Assembly (NCBI RefSeq): GCF_009755225.1
Contig: NZ_WQKZ01000005.1
Coordinates: 186,001 to 250,000 of the forward strand
DNA: 64,000 bases
Reading direction: 5' to 3'
From: Hymenobacter ginkgonis
GTDB taxonomy: Bacteria; Bacteroidota; Bacteroidia; Cytophagales; Hymenobacteraceae
Shown here: positions 52,500 through 61,267 of the stretch, one piece after another
Numbering within the stretch: position 1 is the first letter of the stretch
How the letters are laid out: the number at the start of each line of letters is the position of its first letter
Notes under the pieces: generated by a model
Told to the model about the DNA's origin: nothing
The model's database searches: none
The model's input: the letters and a program-made list of their open reading frames with translations, nothing else
Program-made: the position numbers and the translations under genes

Positions 52500-54575
52500 A
52501 TGTCTGATACAACGCCCAATAAACGTCGCAAGCCGACGCTGCCTACCCCTTCGCCGCGGCCGGGGGTGCAGCTCTGGGTGATGGCGGGGCTGCTGGTGCT
52601 CTTTACCGGCATGTTCTATTTTACGAGCTACAATTCAGCCGTTAAAATCAACCAGCAGCGCTTCGAGCAAATGCTGGCCGCTGGCGATGTGCACGACATT
52701 ACCGTCGTGAACAAGCAGTTGGTAGAAGTTGGCCTCACGCCTGAGGCCCTAAAAAAACCAGAGTATCAGCGCGACTTAACCGCCAAGCGTGGCCCATTCG
52801 CCGCTGACCGCGGTGCGCAGTATTTCTTCCCGGTATTTGACGCCAAAGTATTTCAGGAGCAACTCGAAAAGTTACAGGCCAACAAGCCAGTAGGGGACCG
52901 GGTAGCGTTGGATATTTCGGACCGTCAGAGCCTGTTTGACTTCATCAGCGGGTACGGCCTCATCATCGCTAGCATCATCTTATTCATCTTCCTAATGCGC
53001 CGCATGAGCAGCGCAGGCGGGCCTGGTGGCCAGATTTTCAATATTGGCAAGAGCCGTGCGGCTCTGTTTGATGGCGGTGACAAGGTAAAGATTACGTTCA
53101 AAGACGTAGCTGGCCTGGAGGAAGCTAAAGAGGAAGTACAAGAGATTGTAGAGTTCCTGAAAAACCCCAGCAAATTCACTATCCTGGGCGGTAAAATTCC
53201 GAAAGGTGCGCTGCTGGTAGGTCCTCCCGGCACCGGTAAAACCCTGCTGGCTAAAGCAGTAGCTGGCGAAGCCGATGTGCCATTCTTCTCGCTGTCGGGT
53301 TCCGACTTCGTAGAAATGTTTGTAGGGGTTGGTGCAGCTCGCGTGCGTGACTTGTTCAAGCAAGCGAAAGCCAAGGCGCCGTGCATCATCTTCATTGATG
53401 AGATTGATGCCGTGGGCCGCTCGCGGAGCCGCGGTGCTATGCCCGGTGGCAACGACGAGCGCGAAAACACCCTGAACTCACTACTAGTGGAGATGGACGG
53501 TTTTGGCACCGACTCGGGCGTCATCATCCTAGCTGCTACTAACCGCCCTGATACGTTGGATTCGGCACTGCTGCGTCCTGGTCGTTTCGACCGCCAGGTG
53601 AGTATTGACAAGCCAGATATTAATGGCCGTACCGAGATTTTTCAGGTTCACTTGAAGCCGCTGACCCTGGGCCCTGATGTAGACGCTAAGAAACTGTCGG
53701 CTCAAACGCCTGGTTTCGCCGGCGCCGAAATCGCCAATGTCTGCAACGAAGCCGCGCTCATCGCTGCTCGCCGCGACAAAAAGATGGTGACCAACCAAGA
53801 CTTCACCGATGCCATCGACCGGGTGATTGGGGGTTTGGAAAAGAAAAACAAGATTATCAGCCCCGGCGAAAAGCGTATCGTGGCTTACCACGAAGCTGGC
53901 CACGCCATCACCGGCTGGTTTTTGGAGCACACCGACCCGTTGGTGAAAGTGTCCATCGTGCCGCGGGGGGTAGCCGCACTGGGCTACGCACAATATTTGC
54001 CTAAAGAGCAATTCTTGTATAATACAGAGCAGCTCATTGACGAGATGTGCATGGCCCTCGGTGGCCGCGCTGCTGAAGAAATTGTCTTTGGCAAAATCTC
54101 GACTGGTGCTCTCAGCGACTTGGAGCGCATCACGAAAATGGCCTATAGCATCGTGACGATGTACGGCATGAACTCGAAGCTCGGCAACGTTTCGTTCTAC
54201 GATTCGAAGGGCCAGAACGAATACGGCTTCTCGAAGCCTTACTCGGAAGCTACCTCGCAAATGATTGACGAAGAAGTTCGGAACATCATTGAGCAAGCTT
54301 ACGTCCGCACGAAAGAACTGCTGACCGAACGCCGCCACGAACTGGAAGTAATTGCCAAAGAGTTGCTGGAGAAAGAAGTGCTGTTGCAAGACGACTTGGA
54401 GCGTCTCGTCGGCAAGCGCCCCTTTGGTGGCCAAACCAACTACCAGGCACACATGGCTGGCACCGACCGTTCGGAAACTGCCAGCGAAGTGCGCCAAGAG
54501 CACCCCGGCACGCCGCTGGCCGGCGACCTGCCCGAGTTGCACCTCCCCGGCCAACCCGAAGCAGAGTCAGTTTAA
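52500..54575 (+). CDS. ftsH: ATP-dependent zinc metalloprotease FtsH
   Basis: 691 residues. Two membrane helices (about 24-42 and 148-166) border the periplasmic domain. The AAA domain has Walker A GPPGTGKT (241-248), Walker B IIFIDEIDAVGR (about 296-307) and a conserved SRH segment with NRPDTLDSALLRPGRFDR (348-365). The zinc motif is HEAGH (464-468), with the third ligand Asp further on. It degrades misfolded and regulated membrane proteins. The C-terminal tail is a short, acidic, non-conserved extension. A strong terminator follows the gene. Confidence 0.97.
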   Translation: MSDTTPNKRRKPTLPTPSPRPGVQLWVMAGLLVLFTGMFYFTSYNSAVKINQQRFEQMLAAGDVHDITVVNKQLVEVGLTPEALKKPEYQRDLTAKRGPFAADRGAQYFFPVFDAKVFQEQLEKLQANKPVGDRVALDISDRQSLFDFISGYGLIIASIILFIFLMRRMSSAGGPGGQIFNIGKSRAALFDGGDKVKITFKDVAGLEEAKEEVQEIVEFLKNPSKFTILGGKIPKGALLVGPPGTGKTLLAKAVAGEADVPFFSLSGSDFVEMFVGVGAARVRDLFKQAKAKAPCIIFIDEIDAVGRSRSRGAMPGGNDERENTLNSLLVEMDGFGTDSGVIILAATNRPDTLDSALLRPGRFDRQVSIDKPDINGRTEIFQVHLKPLTLGPDVDAKKLSAQTPGFAGAEIANVCNEAALIAARRDKKMVTNQDFTDAIDRVIGGLEKKNKIISPGEKRIVAYHEAGHAITGWFLEHTDPLVKVSIVPRGVAALGYAQYLPKEQFLYNTEQLIDEMCMALGGRAAEEIVFGKISTGALSDLERITKMAYSIVTMYGMNSKLGNVSFYDSKGQNEYGFSKPYSEATSQMIDEEVRNIIEQAYVRTKELLTERRHELEVIAKELLEKEVLLQDDLERLVGKRPFGGQTNYQAHMAGTDRSETASEVRQEHPGTPLAGDLPELHLPGQPEAESV

Positions 54576-54600
54576 CAACTTAAGTGAAGAAGAATAGGAA

Positions 54601-54629
54601 AGGCTCGCCGATTTCGGCGAGCCTTTTTT
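54601..54629 (+). terminator. Intrinsic terminator after ftsH
   Basis: AGGCTCGCCGA (54601-54611) and TCGGCGAGCCT (54614-54624) form an 11-base stem with a 2-base loop, followed by TTTTTT. It lies about 25 bases beyond the ftsH stop. Confidence 0.95.
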
Positions 54630-54656
54630 GCGTGGCTACCCTGCCCTAACCCGCCC

Positions 54657-54664
54657 TACCTTTG
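54657..54664 (+). promoter_or_regulatory. Candidate -7 promoter element of the LUD-lpxH-propeller operon
   Basis: TACCTTTG is an exact TAnnTTTG match ending 4 bases before the LUD gene ATG, so transcription would begin at or just after the start codon. A TTG lies about 26 bases upstream, slightly beyond the usual spacing. Confidence 0.45.
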
Positions 54665-54668
54665 CGCT

Positions 54669-55316
54669 ATGTCTTCTCGCGAAAAGATGCTCGCCCGCAT
54701 TCGTACGGCACTAGCGGCCGGGCCTGCGCCCCTACCCCCTCTGCCTGACTGGAGTGCTCCAGTGCATCCGCCGTTGCCAGTCAATGACTTGGCTGTGACG
54801 TTTGCCGAGAGCTTTCGGCGTGTGGGAGGAGAGTTTTTTTATTGCGAGACCTTGCTGCAACTTGGCGCCGAACTACGCGCGTGGCTAACCGAGCGGTTAC
54901 CGGCCGGCCAGCAGTTTTACGTGTGGGAGCCAGCTATGCAGGCCTTGTTAACCGCGGCCGACATTCCATTTCAAGCTACCGAAACGGATTTTCGGGCGCA
55001 GGCGGCCGGGGGGCTTACCTCGTGCGAGGCGCTGGTAGCGCGCACGGGCAGCGTGGTGGTCGCACCCGCTACGGCCAGCGGCCGGCGCCTCAGCATCTAC
55101 CCCGACCAGCACCTTGTGCTAGCCCGGCCTAGCCAAGTAGTGGCCGAAATAGGCGATGCGCTGCGCGTGATGCAAAGCCGCTACGGGGCCGCCCTACCCT
55201 CTATGTTGTCGCTCACGACGGGCCCCAGCCGCACGGCCGACATTGAGAAAACGCTGGTACTTGGGGCCCATGGTCCGCGCCGGCTCACGCTGTTTTTGCT
55301 CGAAGATGATGCCTGA
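54669..55316 (+). CDS. LUD domain protein (LutC/YkgG-like)
   Basis: 215 residues. LUD features are the LARIRTALAAGPAPLPPLPD head, FAESFRRVGGEFFYCETLLQ (about 40-59), GLTSCEALVARTGSVVVAPA (117-136) and SLTTGPSRTADIEKTLVLGA (about 180-199), including the GPSRTADIE signature of LutC. LutABC oxidise L-lactate, but lutA and lutB homologues are not adjacent here, so the role is open. Its stop overlaps the lpxH start region, so the two are probably coupled. Confidence 0.88.
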   Translation: MSSREKMLARIRTALAAGPAPLPPLPDWSAPVHPPLPVNDLAVTFAESFRRVGGEFFYCETLLQLGAELRAWLTERLPAGQQFYVWEPAMQALLTAADIPFQATETDFRAQAAGGLTSCEALVARTGSVVVAPATASGRRLSIYPDQHLVLARPSQVVAEIGDALRVMQSRYGAALPSMLSLTTGPSRTADIEKTLVLGAHGPRRLTLFLLEDDA

Positions 55317-56109
55317 ATTGTTACCTGAGTTGCCACCACAAGCCCTGCCGCCGGGGAAACGAGTCTATTTCGCCTCTGACTTTCACCTGGGCGCGCCCGA
55401 TGCCGAAACTTCCCGCGAACGCGAGCGGCGCATTGTGCGCTGGCTCGACGAGGCTGCCAAAGACGCAGCGGCGATATACCTGCTCGGCGATATTTTTGAC
55501 TTTTGGTTTGAATACCGGCACGCTATTCCGCGAGGTTTCAGCCGTTTGCAAGGCAAGCTGGCCGAGCTAACAGATGGTGGGCTACCCATTACACTCTTTA
55601 CTGGCAACCACGATATGTGGATGTTTGGCTACTTCACCCAAGAAATGGGAATTCCCATTATGCGGGCACCAGTTTCGCAGCGCATTGGGAATCAGCTATT
55701 TCATATTGGGCACGGCGATGGCCTGGGGCCAGGTGATTTTGCTTACCGGCGCGTGCTGAAACCCGTATTTGGCTCACGCTTTACGCAGTGGCTTTTTGCC
55801 CGCTTGCACCCCAACTTGGGTATCGGCCTAGCTAATAGCTGGAGTCGCCGCTCGCGCATCCAAAATGGCGCCGCCGACGCCAAGTATTTTGGCGAAGACG
55901 AGTGGCTACTGGTGTACTGCCGGGAGGTCGAAAAGCGCCAGCACCACGACTATTACGTGTTTGGCCACCGGCATCTACCCCTCGACGTAGCCGTGGGCCC
56001 CGGTAGCCGTTACCTTAACCTGGGCGAATGGGTCAATTATTGCTCCTACGGCGTGTATGATGGCAACGAGTTGGTTTTGCGCGAGTTTACGAGCGATGTG
56101 GCTCGCTAG
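55306..56109 (+). CDS. lpxH: UDP-2,3-diacylglucosamine diphosphatase
   Basis: About 267 residues from ATG at 55306 (two ATGs in tandem, MMPELLPELP), with the preceding LUD stop at 55316. Calcineurin-like metal motifs are DFHLGAP (about 26-32), LLGDIFDFWFEYRH (61-74), FTGNHDMWMFG (about 99-109) and GHRHLPLDV near the end. It hydrolyses UDP-diacylglucosamine to lipid X in lipid A synthesis. Its end overlaps the next gene's ATG by 14 bases, so a three-gene LUD-lpxH-propeller operon is likely. Confidence 0.94.
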   Translation: MMPELLPELPPQALPPGKRVYFASDFHLGAPDAETSRERERRIVRWLDEAAKDAAAIYLLGDIFDFWFEYRHAIPRGFSRLQGKLAELTDGGLPITLFTGNHDMWMFGYFTQEMGIPIMRAPVSQRIGNQLFHIGHGDGLGPGDFAYRRVLKPVFGSRFTQWLFARLHPNLGIGLANSWSRRSRIQNGAADAKYFGEDEWLLVYCREVEKRQHHDYYVFGHRHLPLDVAVGPGSRYLNLGEWVNYCSYGVYDGNELVLREFTSDVAR

Positions 56110-57052
56110 ACCAGCTTTAGGTCGGCCGGAGGGGGTAGGGGTGCGCTGGGGTACCGTACTGGCCTGCCTGCTGCCACTGGCAACCCATGGCCAAGGCACT
56201 GTGCCTAGCGCGGCTTCGGTAGCGCCGGCCGCCCGCGTAGCCCCCGTAGAAGCGGCATCTCCCGAAAAAACCGTTAATCCCAATGCGCCGACGCCGGCTT
56301 CGGGTACGTGGGCGCTGGTCAAGAACCTGACGCTGCCTACTCCCGGGGCCGCCTCCCTAGACCGGCGCGGTACGCTGTATTTGGCCGACCGCGACAACAA
56401 CTTGCGCCAGTTGGGCCGCGATGGCCAGCCACTTAACACGTACTCGCCCGCGCAGCCCGGCCACATGGCTGTGGTAGAAGCCTGGAACCAGAATAGCCTG
56501 CTCGTTTTTTACGACGACCGACAGCAAGTGCTGCTCCTCGACCGCTTTCTGGCGCCGCTGAGTGAAATCAGGCTGGCTGATTATATCGACGGCACAGTGC
56601 GCACCGCTACGCTGGCCCCCGACGGCCTGCTGTGGGTACTCGATGAAAGCAACCTTACGCTGCGCGAATTCGACCCGCAGGCTTTACGCGTGGTGCAAAG
56701 TACGCCGCTTGACCTCATTATTGGCCGTAGCCGGCCCGACTTTCGCTTCCTGCGCCAGTACCAAAATAATTTGTACTTGGTGGACCACACGAGCGGCATT
56801 TTTGTATTTGATAATCTGGGTAATTACCGCAAAAAACTACCCTTTTTGAGTCTCGATTTCATCACCTTCCGCGGCGATGAGCTAGTATATCTGAGCGAGG
56901 GCCAGTTGCATTTCTTCCACCTCTACAACCTTACCGAGCGTACACAAGCCCTACCCCCTGGCCTTGATGCAACGACAGTGCGCCAAGTGCTACTGGGCGA
57001 CCAGTACGCTTACTTCGTCACTACGAAGGGAGTGGTAATTTATCAACTGTAA
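56096..57052 (+). CDS. Exported beta-propeller-like protein of unknown function
   Basis: About 318 residues from ATG at 56096 (MWLARPALGRPEGV), overlapping the lpxH stop; a later GTG at 56141 would be an alternative and sits closer to the hydrophobic segment WGTVLACLLPLATHG. After a Pro/Ala-rich linker come repeated blades with hydrophobic-Asp patterns: GTLYLADRDNNLRQLGRD, GLLWVLDESNLTLREFDP, NNLYLVDHTSGIFVFDN and DELVYLSEGQLHFFHLY. These look like WD/NHL-like blades. The function is unknown; an envelope location is inferred from the signal and the lpxH link. Confidence 0.75.
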   Translation: MWLARPALGRPEGVGVRWGTVLACLLPLATHGQGTVPSAASVAPAARVAPVEAASPEKTVNPNAPTPASGTWALVKNLTLPTPGAASLDRRGTLYLADRDNNLRQLGRDGQPLNTYSPAQPGHMAVVEAWNQNSLLVFYDDRQQVLLLDRFLAPLSEIRLADYIDGTVRTATLAPDGLLWVLDESNLTLREFDPQALRVVQSTPLDLIIGRSRPDFRFLRQYQNNLYLVDHTSGIFVFDNLGNYRKKLPFLSLDFITFRGDELVYLSEGQLHFFHLYNLTERTQALPPGLDATTVRQVLLGDQYAYFVTTKGVVIYQL

Positions 57053-57084
57053 TCAGCCGGCCAGATTAATTCGGTTACTGAGGC

Positions 57085-57102
57085 TGAGCAGTTAACTGCT
57101 CA
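57085..57102. promoter_or_regulatory. Perfect 18-bp palindrome upstream of the alcohol dehydrogenase gene
   Basis: TGAGCAGTTAACTGCTCA is its own reverse complement. It lies about 150 bases before the dehydrogenase start and about 30 bases after the preceding gene. A regulator binding site is one reading; it has no T run, so a terminator is less likely. Confidence 0.4.
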
Positions 57103-57252
57103 TAGCGGCTCAGGTGTAGCACAAAAGATAGTTGGACTTGAGGTTAATGTAACAAAGTTGCGCATCCGAATAAATATGAGTAAAAGAGCAACCAGCCTTG
57201 GTTCGGTCCGTTAGTTCAGACTCGTTCTTCCACTCAATTTTTTCTCTTTCCC

Positions 57253-58416
57253 ATGAAAGCATTAGTGTTTCACGGTCCGCGCAATGTGAGCGTCGACACC
57301 GTCGACGACCCCAAGCTGAAGGATTCGCGCGATGCCATTATCCGCGTAACCAGCACGGCTATTTGCGGCTCCGACCTACACATCTACAATGGTAGCCTCC
57401 CCACCAGCCCCATGGTGCTCGGCCACGAGTTCATGGGCATAGTAGAAGAAGTAGGCCGCGGTGTGGGCAACCTCAAGCGCGGCGACCGCGTGGTGGTGCC
57501 GTTTCCGGTGGCTTGCGGACATTGCTTTATGTGTAACCACGAGCTGCCTGGCCACTGCGAAAACTCTAATCCTGACCACTATGGCCCCGAGGGCGGCCTG
57601 CTTACGCAGAAGGGTGGCGCACTCTTTGGCTACACCGACCTTTACGGCGGCTACGATGGCGGCCAGGCCGAGTACGTACGCGTGCCATATGCCGACTTCG
57701 GCCCGCGCAAAGTGCCAGATTTTCTGACGGATGAGCAGGTATTGTTTTTAACTGATATTTTCCCTACCGGCTATTCGGGCATCGACTGGGCCGAGGTAAG
57801 AGGCGGCGAGTTCATTGCCATTTTCGGCGCGGGCCCCGTGGGTATTATGGCGGCCAAAAGCGCTTGGCTGCGCGGCGCGGGCCGCGTAGTTATTGTAGAT
57901 ACCCAGCAGTATCGCCTCGATAAAGCCAAGGAAACCACGCGTTGCGAAACCATCTTGTGGGAAAGCCACGACCAAGTAGTGCAGATAATCCGCGATATGA
58001 GCGAAGGCCGTGGCGCCGATGTGTGCGTCGATTGCGTAGGCTTTGAGCCCGACCGCAATCTGCTCGACCGTGCCAAGGCTGTCATAAACCTCGAAAAAGG
58101 CTCGCCTAAAATCATCGAAACCTGCATGAGCGCCGTGCGCCGCGGCGGTGTGGTATCGGTGCTGGGCGTGTACGCTACCACCAACGATAACTTCCCCGTA
58201 GGGCAGTTTTTTGATAAAGGCATCAAGTTGGTTGGCGGCCAAGCCCCGGCACATAAGCACATTGATAAGCTGTTGCAGCACATCATCAAGGGCGAAGTAG
58301 TGCTAGACGATATTATCTCGCACCGCCTGCCGCTAAGCCAAGCCGCGCACGGCTACGACATTTTCCGCCACAAAAAAGACAACTGCGTGAAAGTGGTGCT
58401 GAAGCCCGGCGAATAA
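57253..58416 (+). CDS. Zinc-dependent alcohol dehydrogenase
   Basis: 387 residues. The catalytic zinc site is C38-G-S-D with H61-E62 (GHEFMG); the structural-zinc cysteines are CGHCFMCNHELPGHC (near 91-105). The cofactor-binding motif is FGAGPVGIMAAKSAWLRGAG (about 194-213). It resembles glutathione-independent formaldehyde- or threonine-type medium-chain dehydrogenases used for aldehyde and alcohol oxidation; the substrate cannot be fixed. A palindromic candidate operator and a terminator flank it. Confidence 0.94.
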   Translation: MKALVFHGPRNVSVDTVDDPKLKDSRDAIIRVTSTAICGSDLHIYNGSLPTSPMVLGHEFMGIVEEVGRGVGNLKRGDRVVVPFPVACGHCFMCNHELPGHCENSNPDHYGPEGGLLTQKGGALFGYTDLYGGYDGGQAEYVRVPYADFGPRKVPDFLTDEQVLFLTDIFPTGYSGIDWAEVRGGEFIAIFGAGPVGIMAAKSAWLRGAGRVVIVDTQQYRLDKAKETTRCETILWESHDQVVQIIRDMSEGRGADVCVDCVGFEPDRNLLDRAKAVINLEKGSPKIIETCMSAVRRGGVVSVLGVYATTNDNFPVGQFFDKGIKLVGGQAPAHKHIDKLLQHIIKGEVVLDDIISHRLPLSQAAHGYDIFRHKKDNCVKVVLKPGE

Positions 58417-58440
58417 GCTAGCACCATTGCCCCGGCATTT

Positions 58441-58490
58441 AAGCCCGGCTGTTTACTCCTGCCTAATCAGGAATAAACAGCCGGGCTTTT
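58441..58490 (+). terminator. Intrinsic terminator after the alcohol dehydrogenase gene
   Basis: AAGCCCGGCTGTTTACTCCT (from 58441) pairs with the segment AGGAATAAACAGCCGGGCTT (to 58488) with one mismatch, followed by Ts. The stem is about 20 bases with a small loop. Confidence 0.92.
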
Positions 58491-58556
58491 TGCGGCTTTT
58501 GCTTACCTTGGTAGCAAGTCCAGAAAGGAAATCCTTTACTATTTATACTGCTAGGT

Positions 58557-61196
58557 TTGAGATTATTAAAATACGCTCATTATCTGTCTATTACTGGTTC
58601 TACGACAGTGGGTTTGTGGCTACTGACAGCTGCCCCACTGCAAGCCCAAATAGCACCGGCCAAGCTGGCGCCGGGGGTAGGCAGCCACGAAACATCTGGC
58701 CGCCGGGCGGTGCGCATTCGAGTGCGCGATGCGGTAGGCTTTCGGCAATGGGCCAAGCAGGCGCTGCCGGGAGCGCTGATACGCCCGGTGGGGGAGGAGG
58801 GGGTAGTAATGGAAGTCAAGAATCTATCAGATAGCGGGTTGCGGCAATTGGCCGCATCGCAATTCGTAGAGTTTGTAGATGTGCCTACGCGCGTGGCCCA
58901 CGATGAGCGCTTGCTTAACCAAGCCGACCTCACCGTGAACAACCTGCGTGCCGTGCAGCGGCGCTACCCCGCCCTCACTGGCCAGGGCCTTACGGTATCT
59001 ATTAAAGAAAACCCGCTGGACCCCACCGACCTCGACTTTCGTGGGCGGCTCGTGAACACGCCCGCCGGAACGGTTATCGAGTCGGCGCACGCCAGCATTA
59101 TGGCTACGCTCATCGCGGGCGGTGGCAATTCGGGGCCGGGGGGAGAGGGAGCTGCCTGGCAAGCCCTCATTGCGTCGTCATCCTACACCAACCTGCTACC
59201 CGATGCCAACGCCGAGCTAACCCGCCTGGGTGTGAGCGTACAAAACCACTCGTATGGCACGGGCATCGAGAATTACTATGGCCTTGAGGCCCAGGGCTAC
59301 GACCAGCAAACGCGGCAGTTGCCCACGTTGCTACACGTGTTTTCGAGCGGTAACTCGGGTACGGCGGCCAGCCCGAGTGGCGCCTACCACGGGTTGGCGG
59401 GGGTAGCTAACCTCACCGGGCAATTTAAAATGTCGAAAAACTCAGTGAGCGTGGGCGCTACCGATGCCCAAGGCCAGGTAGCAGCACTCAGTTCGCGGGG
59501 GCCGGCCTACGATGGCCGGGTGAAGCCCGAACTGGTAGCATATGGCGACGCCGGCTCATCCGATGCTTCGGCGCTGGTGTCAGGGGCGGCCTTGTTGGTG
59601 CAGCAGGCCTACCGTAACCAGCAAGGCACCCTACCCCCCGCCGCGCTGGTGAGGGCTGCCCTGCTCAACAGTGCCGATGATGTGGGCCGACCCGAGGTTG
59701 ATTTTGTGGCTGGATATGGGCAACTGGATGCGCTAGGCGCTGTGCGCACCATGCTGGAAGGCCGCTACCGGGCCGGGGTGGTTGGCCAAGACCAAGAACA
59801 AGTAATTCCCCTGGTGGTACCCGCTGGCACACAGCAACTGAAAGTGACGCTGACCTGGACCGACCCCGAAGCTGCCGCCAACGCCGCCCAGGCCCTCGTA
59901 AACGACCTTGACCTAGAAGTGCTAGGCTCCAGCCCCACCAACCGCTGGTTGCCCTGGACGCTCAGCGCCTACCCCCACCTCGACTCGTTAGCCCTTCCGG
60001 CTCGCCGCCGCCCCGACCACCTCAACAACGCCGAGCAGGTAACAATTAGCTTACCCGCCGCCGGTACCTATCAGCTACGTGTGCGCGGCTACCACGTGGG
60101 CAGCGGCCCGCAAGCGTTTAGTTTGGCCTACGAAGTGGTGGCGGCCGGCTTTGAATGGCTGGTGCCCAATGCCTTGCGCAATGTGCGCTCCGGCCAGCTG
60201 GCCAACTTGCGCTGGAACTGGGCGGGGCCGGCCACGCCCGCACAGCTCGACTACCGCCCAGTAGGCCAGGCCACCTGGCGCCCCATCGCAGCCCGCCTCG
60301 ACGTGGCGCAGCAAACCTATGGCTGGGCTGCCCCCGACACAACCACGCTGGCGCAGGTGCGCTGCGTAGTGGGTGGCCAGGCCTATGTTTCCGATACGTT
60401 TGCGCTGGCTCGGCCGCTACCAGTGCACGTCGGCTACGTATGCCCCGACGAGGCGCTGCTAACCTGGCCCGCCACGCCCGGCGCCACGCAGTACCAGGTA
60501 TATCGGCTGGGGGCTACTGCGCCCGAGCCCCTGCAACTCGTAGCCGATACACTACTGCGCGTGCCCACTGCGCGCAATGCGGGAACGTATTTCGCGGTGG
60601 CGCCGGTGCTAGGAGGGCGGCTGGCCGAACGTGGCGCCACCGCCAACCTGGCCGAAGCGGGTGTGAGCTGCTATATCCGTTCTTTTTTAGCGCAGCAGGC
60701 TGTGGCCGATACGGCACGGCTGGTGTTGTCGCTAGGCACGCTTTACCGCCTGCAAGCGGTGCAGCTTCAGCGCCTCGGGTCTAGCGGCTTCCAAACTATC
60801 CAGACGCTTAATGCTGTAAACCAATTAACTACAGTTTTTACGGACCTCACGGCCACGACTGGCCTCAACCAGTACCGCATAATGGGCCAAGATATAGCGG
60901 GCCACACCTTCTACAGCGAGGTGGTAGAAGTGCAGGTGGCGCATCAGGGCGAGTTGCTAGTGTTTCCGGTGCCCGTAGCCATTGGCCAGGAGCTACAGGT
61001 AGCCGGCGAGCCGGGCATCGCACTGCACATAGACCTTTACGATGCCCTAGGGCGCCACGTACATATGGCCTTGGTTGACGGGGCGCTTAATCTAGTCAGC
61101 ACCACCGGCCTGCGGCCGGGAGTATACCTGCTGCGCGCTACCCCCACCACCGGAGGCGGCTCCGCGCGCACCCGCCGTGTAGTGCTGGTGCAGTAG
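58557..61196 (+). CDS. S8 family serine peptidase with T9SS sorting domain, atypical Asp site
   Basis: 879 residues from TTG (MRLLKYAHYLSITGSTTVGL signal, cleavage near AQ at 30-31). In the subtilisin domain (about 140-395) the usual DTG acid appears as Glu in VSIKENPLD (E151). His remains in ESAHASIMATLIAGG (H178), the oxyanion Asn in VFSSGNSG (N266), and the nucleophile in GSSDASALVSGAALL (S335 of GSS). A P-domain-like beta region and fibronectin-like modules follow. The end (LLVFPVPVAIGQELQVAGEP to RRVVLVQ) is a type A sorting domain. Confidence 0.9.
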   Translation: MRLLKYAHYLSITGSTTVGLWLLTAAPLQAQIAPAKLAPGVGSHETSGRRAVRIRVRDAVGFRQWAKQALPGALIRPVGEEGVVMEVKNLSDSGLRQLAASQFVEFVDVPTRVAHDERLLNQADLTVNNLRAVQRRYPALTGQGLTVSIKENPLDPTDLDFRGRLVNTPAGTVIESAHASIMATLIAGGGNSGPGGEGAAWQALIASSSYTNLLPDANAELTRLGVSVQNHSYGTGIENYYGLEAQGYDQQTRQLPTLLHVFSSGNSGTAASPSGAYHGLAGVANLTGQFKMSKNSVSVGATDAQGQVAALSSRGPAYDGRVKPELVAYGDAGSSDASALVSGAALLVQQAYRNQQGTLPPAALVRAALLNSADDVGRPEVDFVAGYGQLDALGAVRTMLEGRYRAGVVGQDQEQVIPLVVPAGTQQLKVTLTWTDPEAAANAAQALVNDLDLEVLGSSPTNRWLPWTLSAYPHLDSLALPARRRPDHLNNAEQVTISLPAAGTYQLRVRGYHVGSGPQAFSLAYEVVAAGFEWLVPNALRNVRSGQLANLRWNWAGPATPAQLDYRPVGQATWRPIAARLDVAQQTYGWAAPDTTTLAQVRCVVGGQAYVSDTFALARPLPVHVGYVCPDEALLTWPATPGATQYQVYRLGATAPEPLQLVADTLLRVPTARNAGTYFAVAPVLGGRLAERGATANLAEAGVSCYIRSFLAQQAVADTARLVLSLGTLYRLQAVQLQRLGSSGFQTIQTLNAVNQLTTVFTDLTATTGLNQYRIMGQDIAGHTFYSEVVEVQVAHQGELLVFPVPVAIGQELQVAGEPGIALHIDLYDALGRHVHMALVDGALNLVSTTGLRPGVYLLRATPTTGGGSARTRRVVLVQ

Positions 61197-61212
61197 CTAG
61201 CATCCAGCAAAA

Positions 61213-61243
61213 AGCCCCCGGCCTGCTCAGCAGACCGAGGGCT
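61213..61243 (-). terminator. Terminator between the S8 protease and the M57 protease genes
   Basis: AGCCCCCGGCCTGCT (61213-61227) and AGCAGACCGAGGGCT (61229-61243) pair at 13 of 15 positions. On the minus strand a run of Ts follows (past the M57 stop), while on the plus strand the Ts lie further off. Confidence 0.7.
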
Positions 61244-61267
61244 TCGTAGCTAAGTTTTTTTCAAAGC

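Noticed and set aside
53529..54554. 341-residue open frame opposite ftsH
   Set aside because: Antisense to a highly conserved gene, so the lack of stops is explained by the codon use of ftsH.
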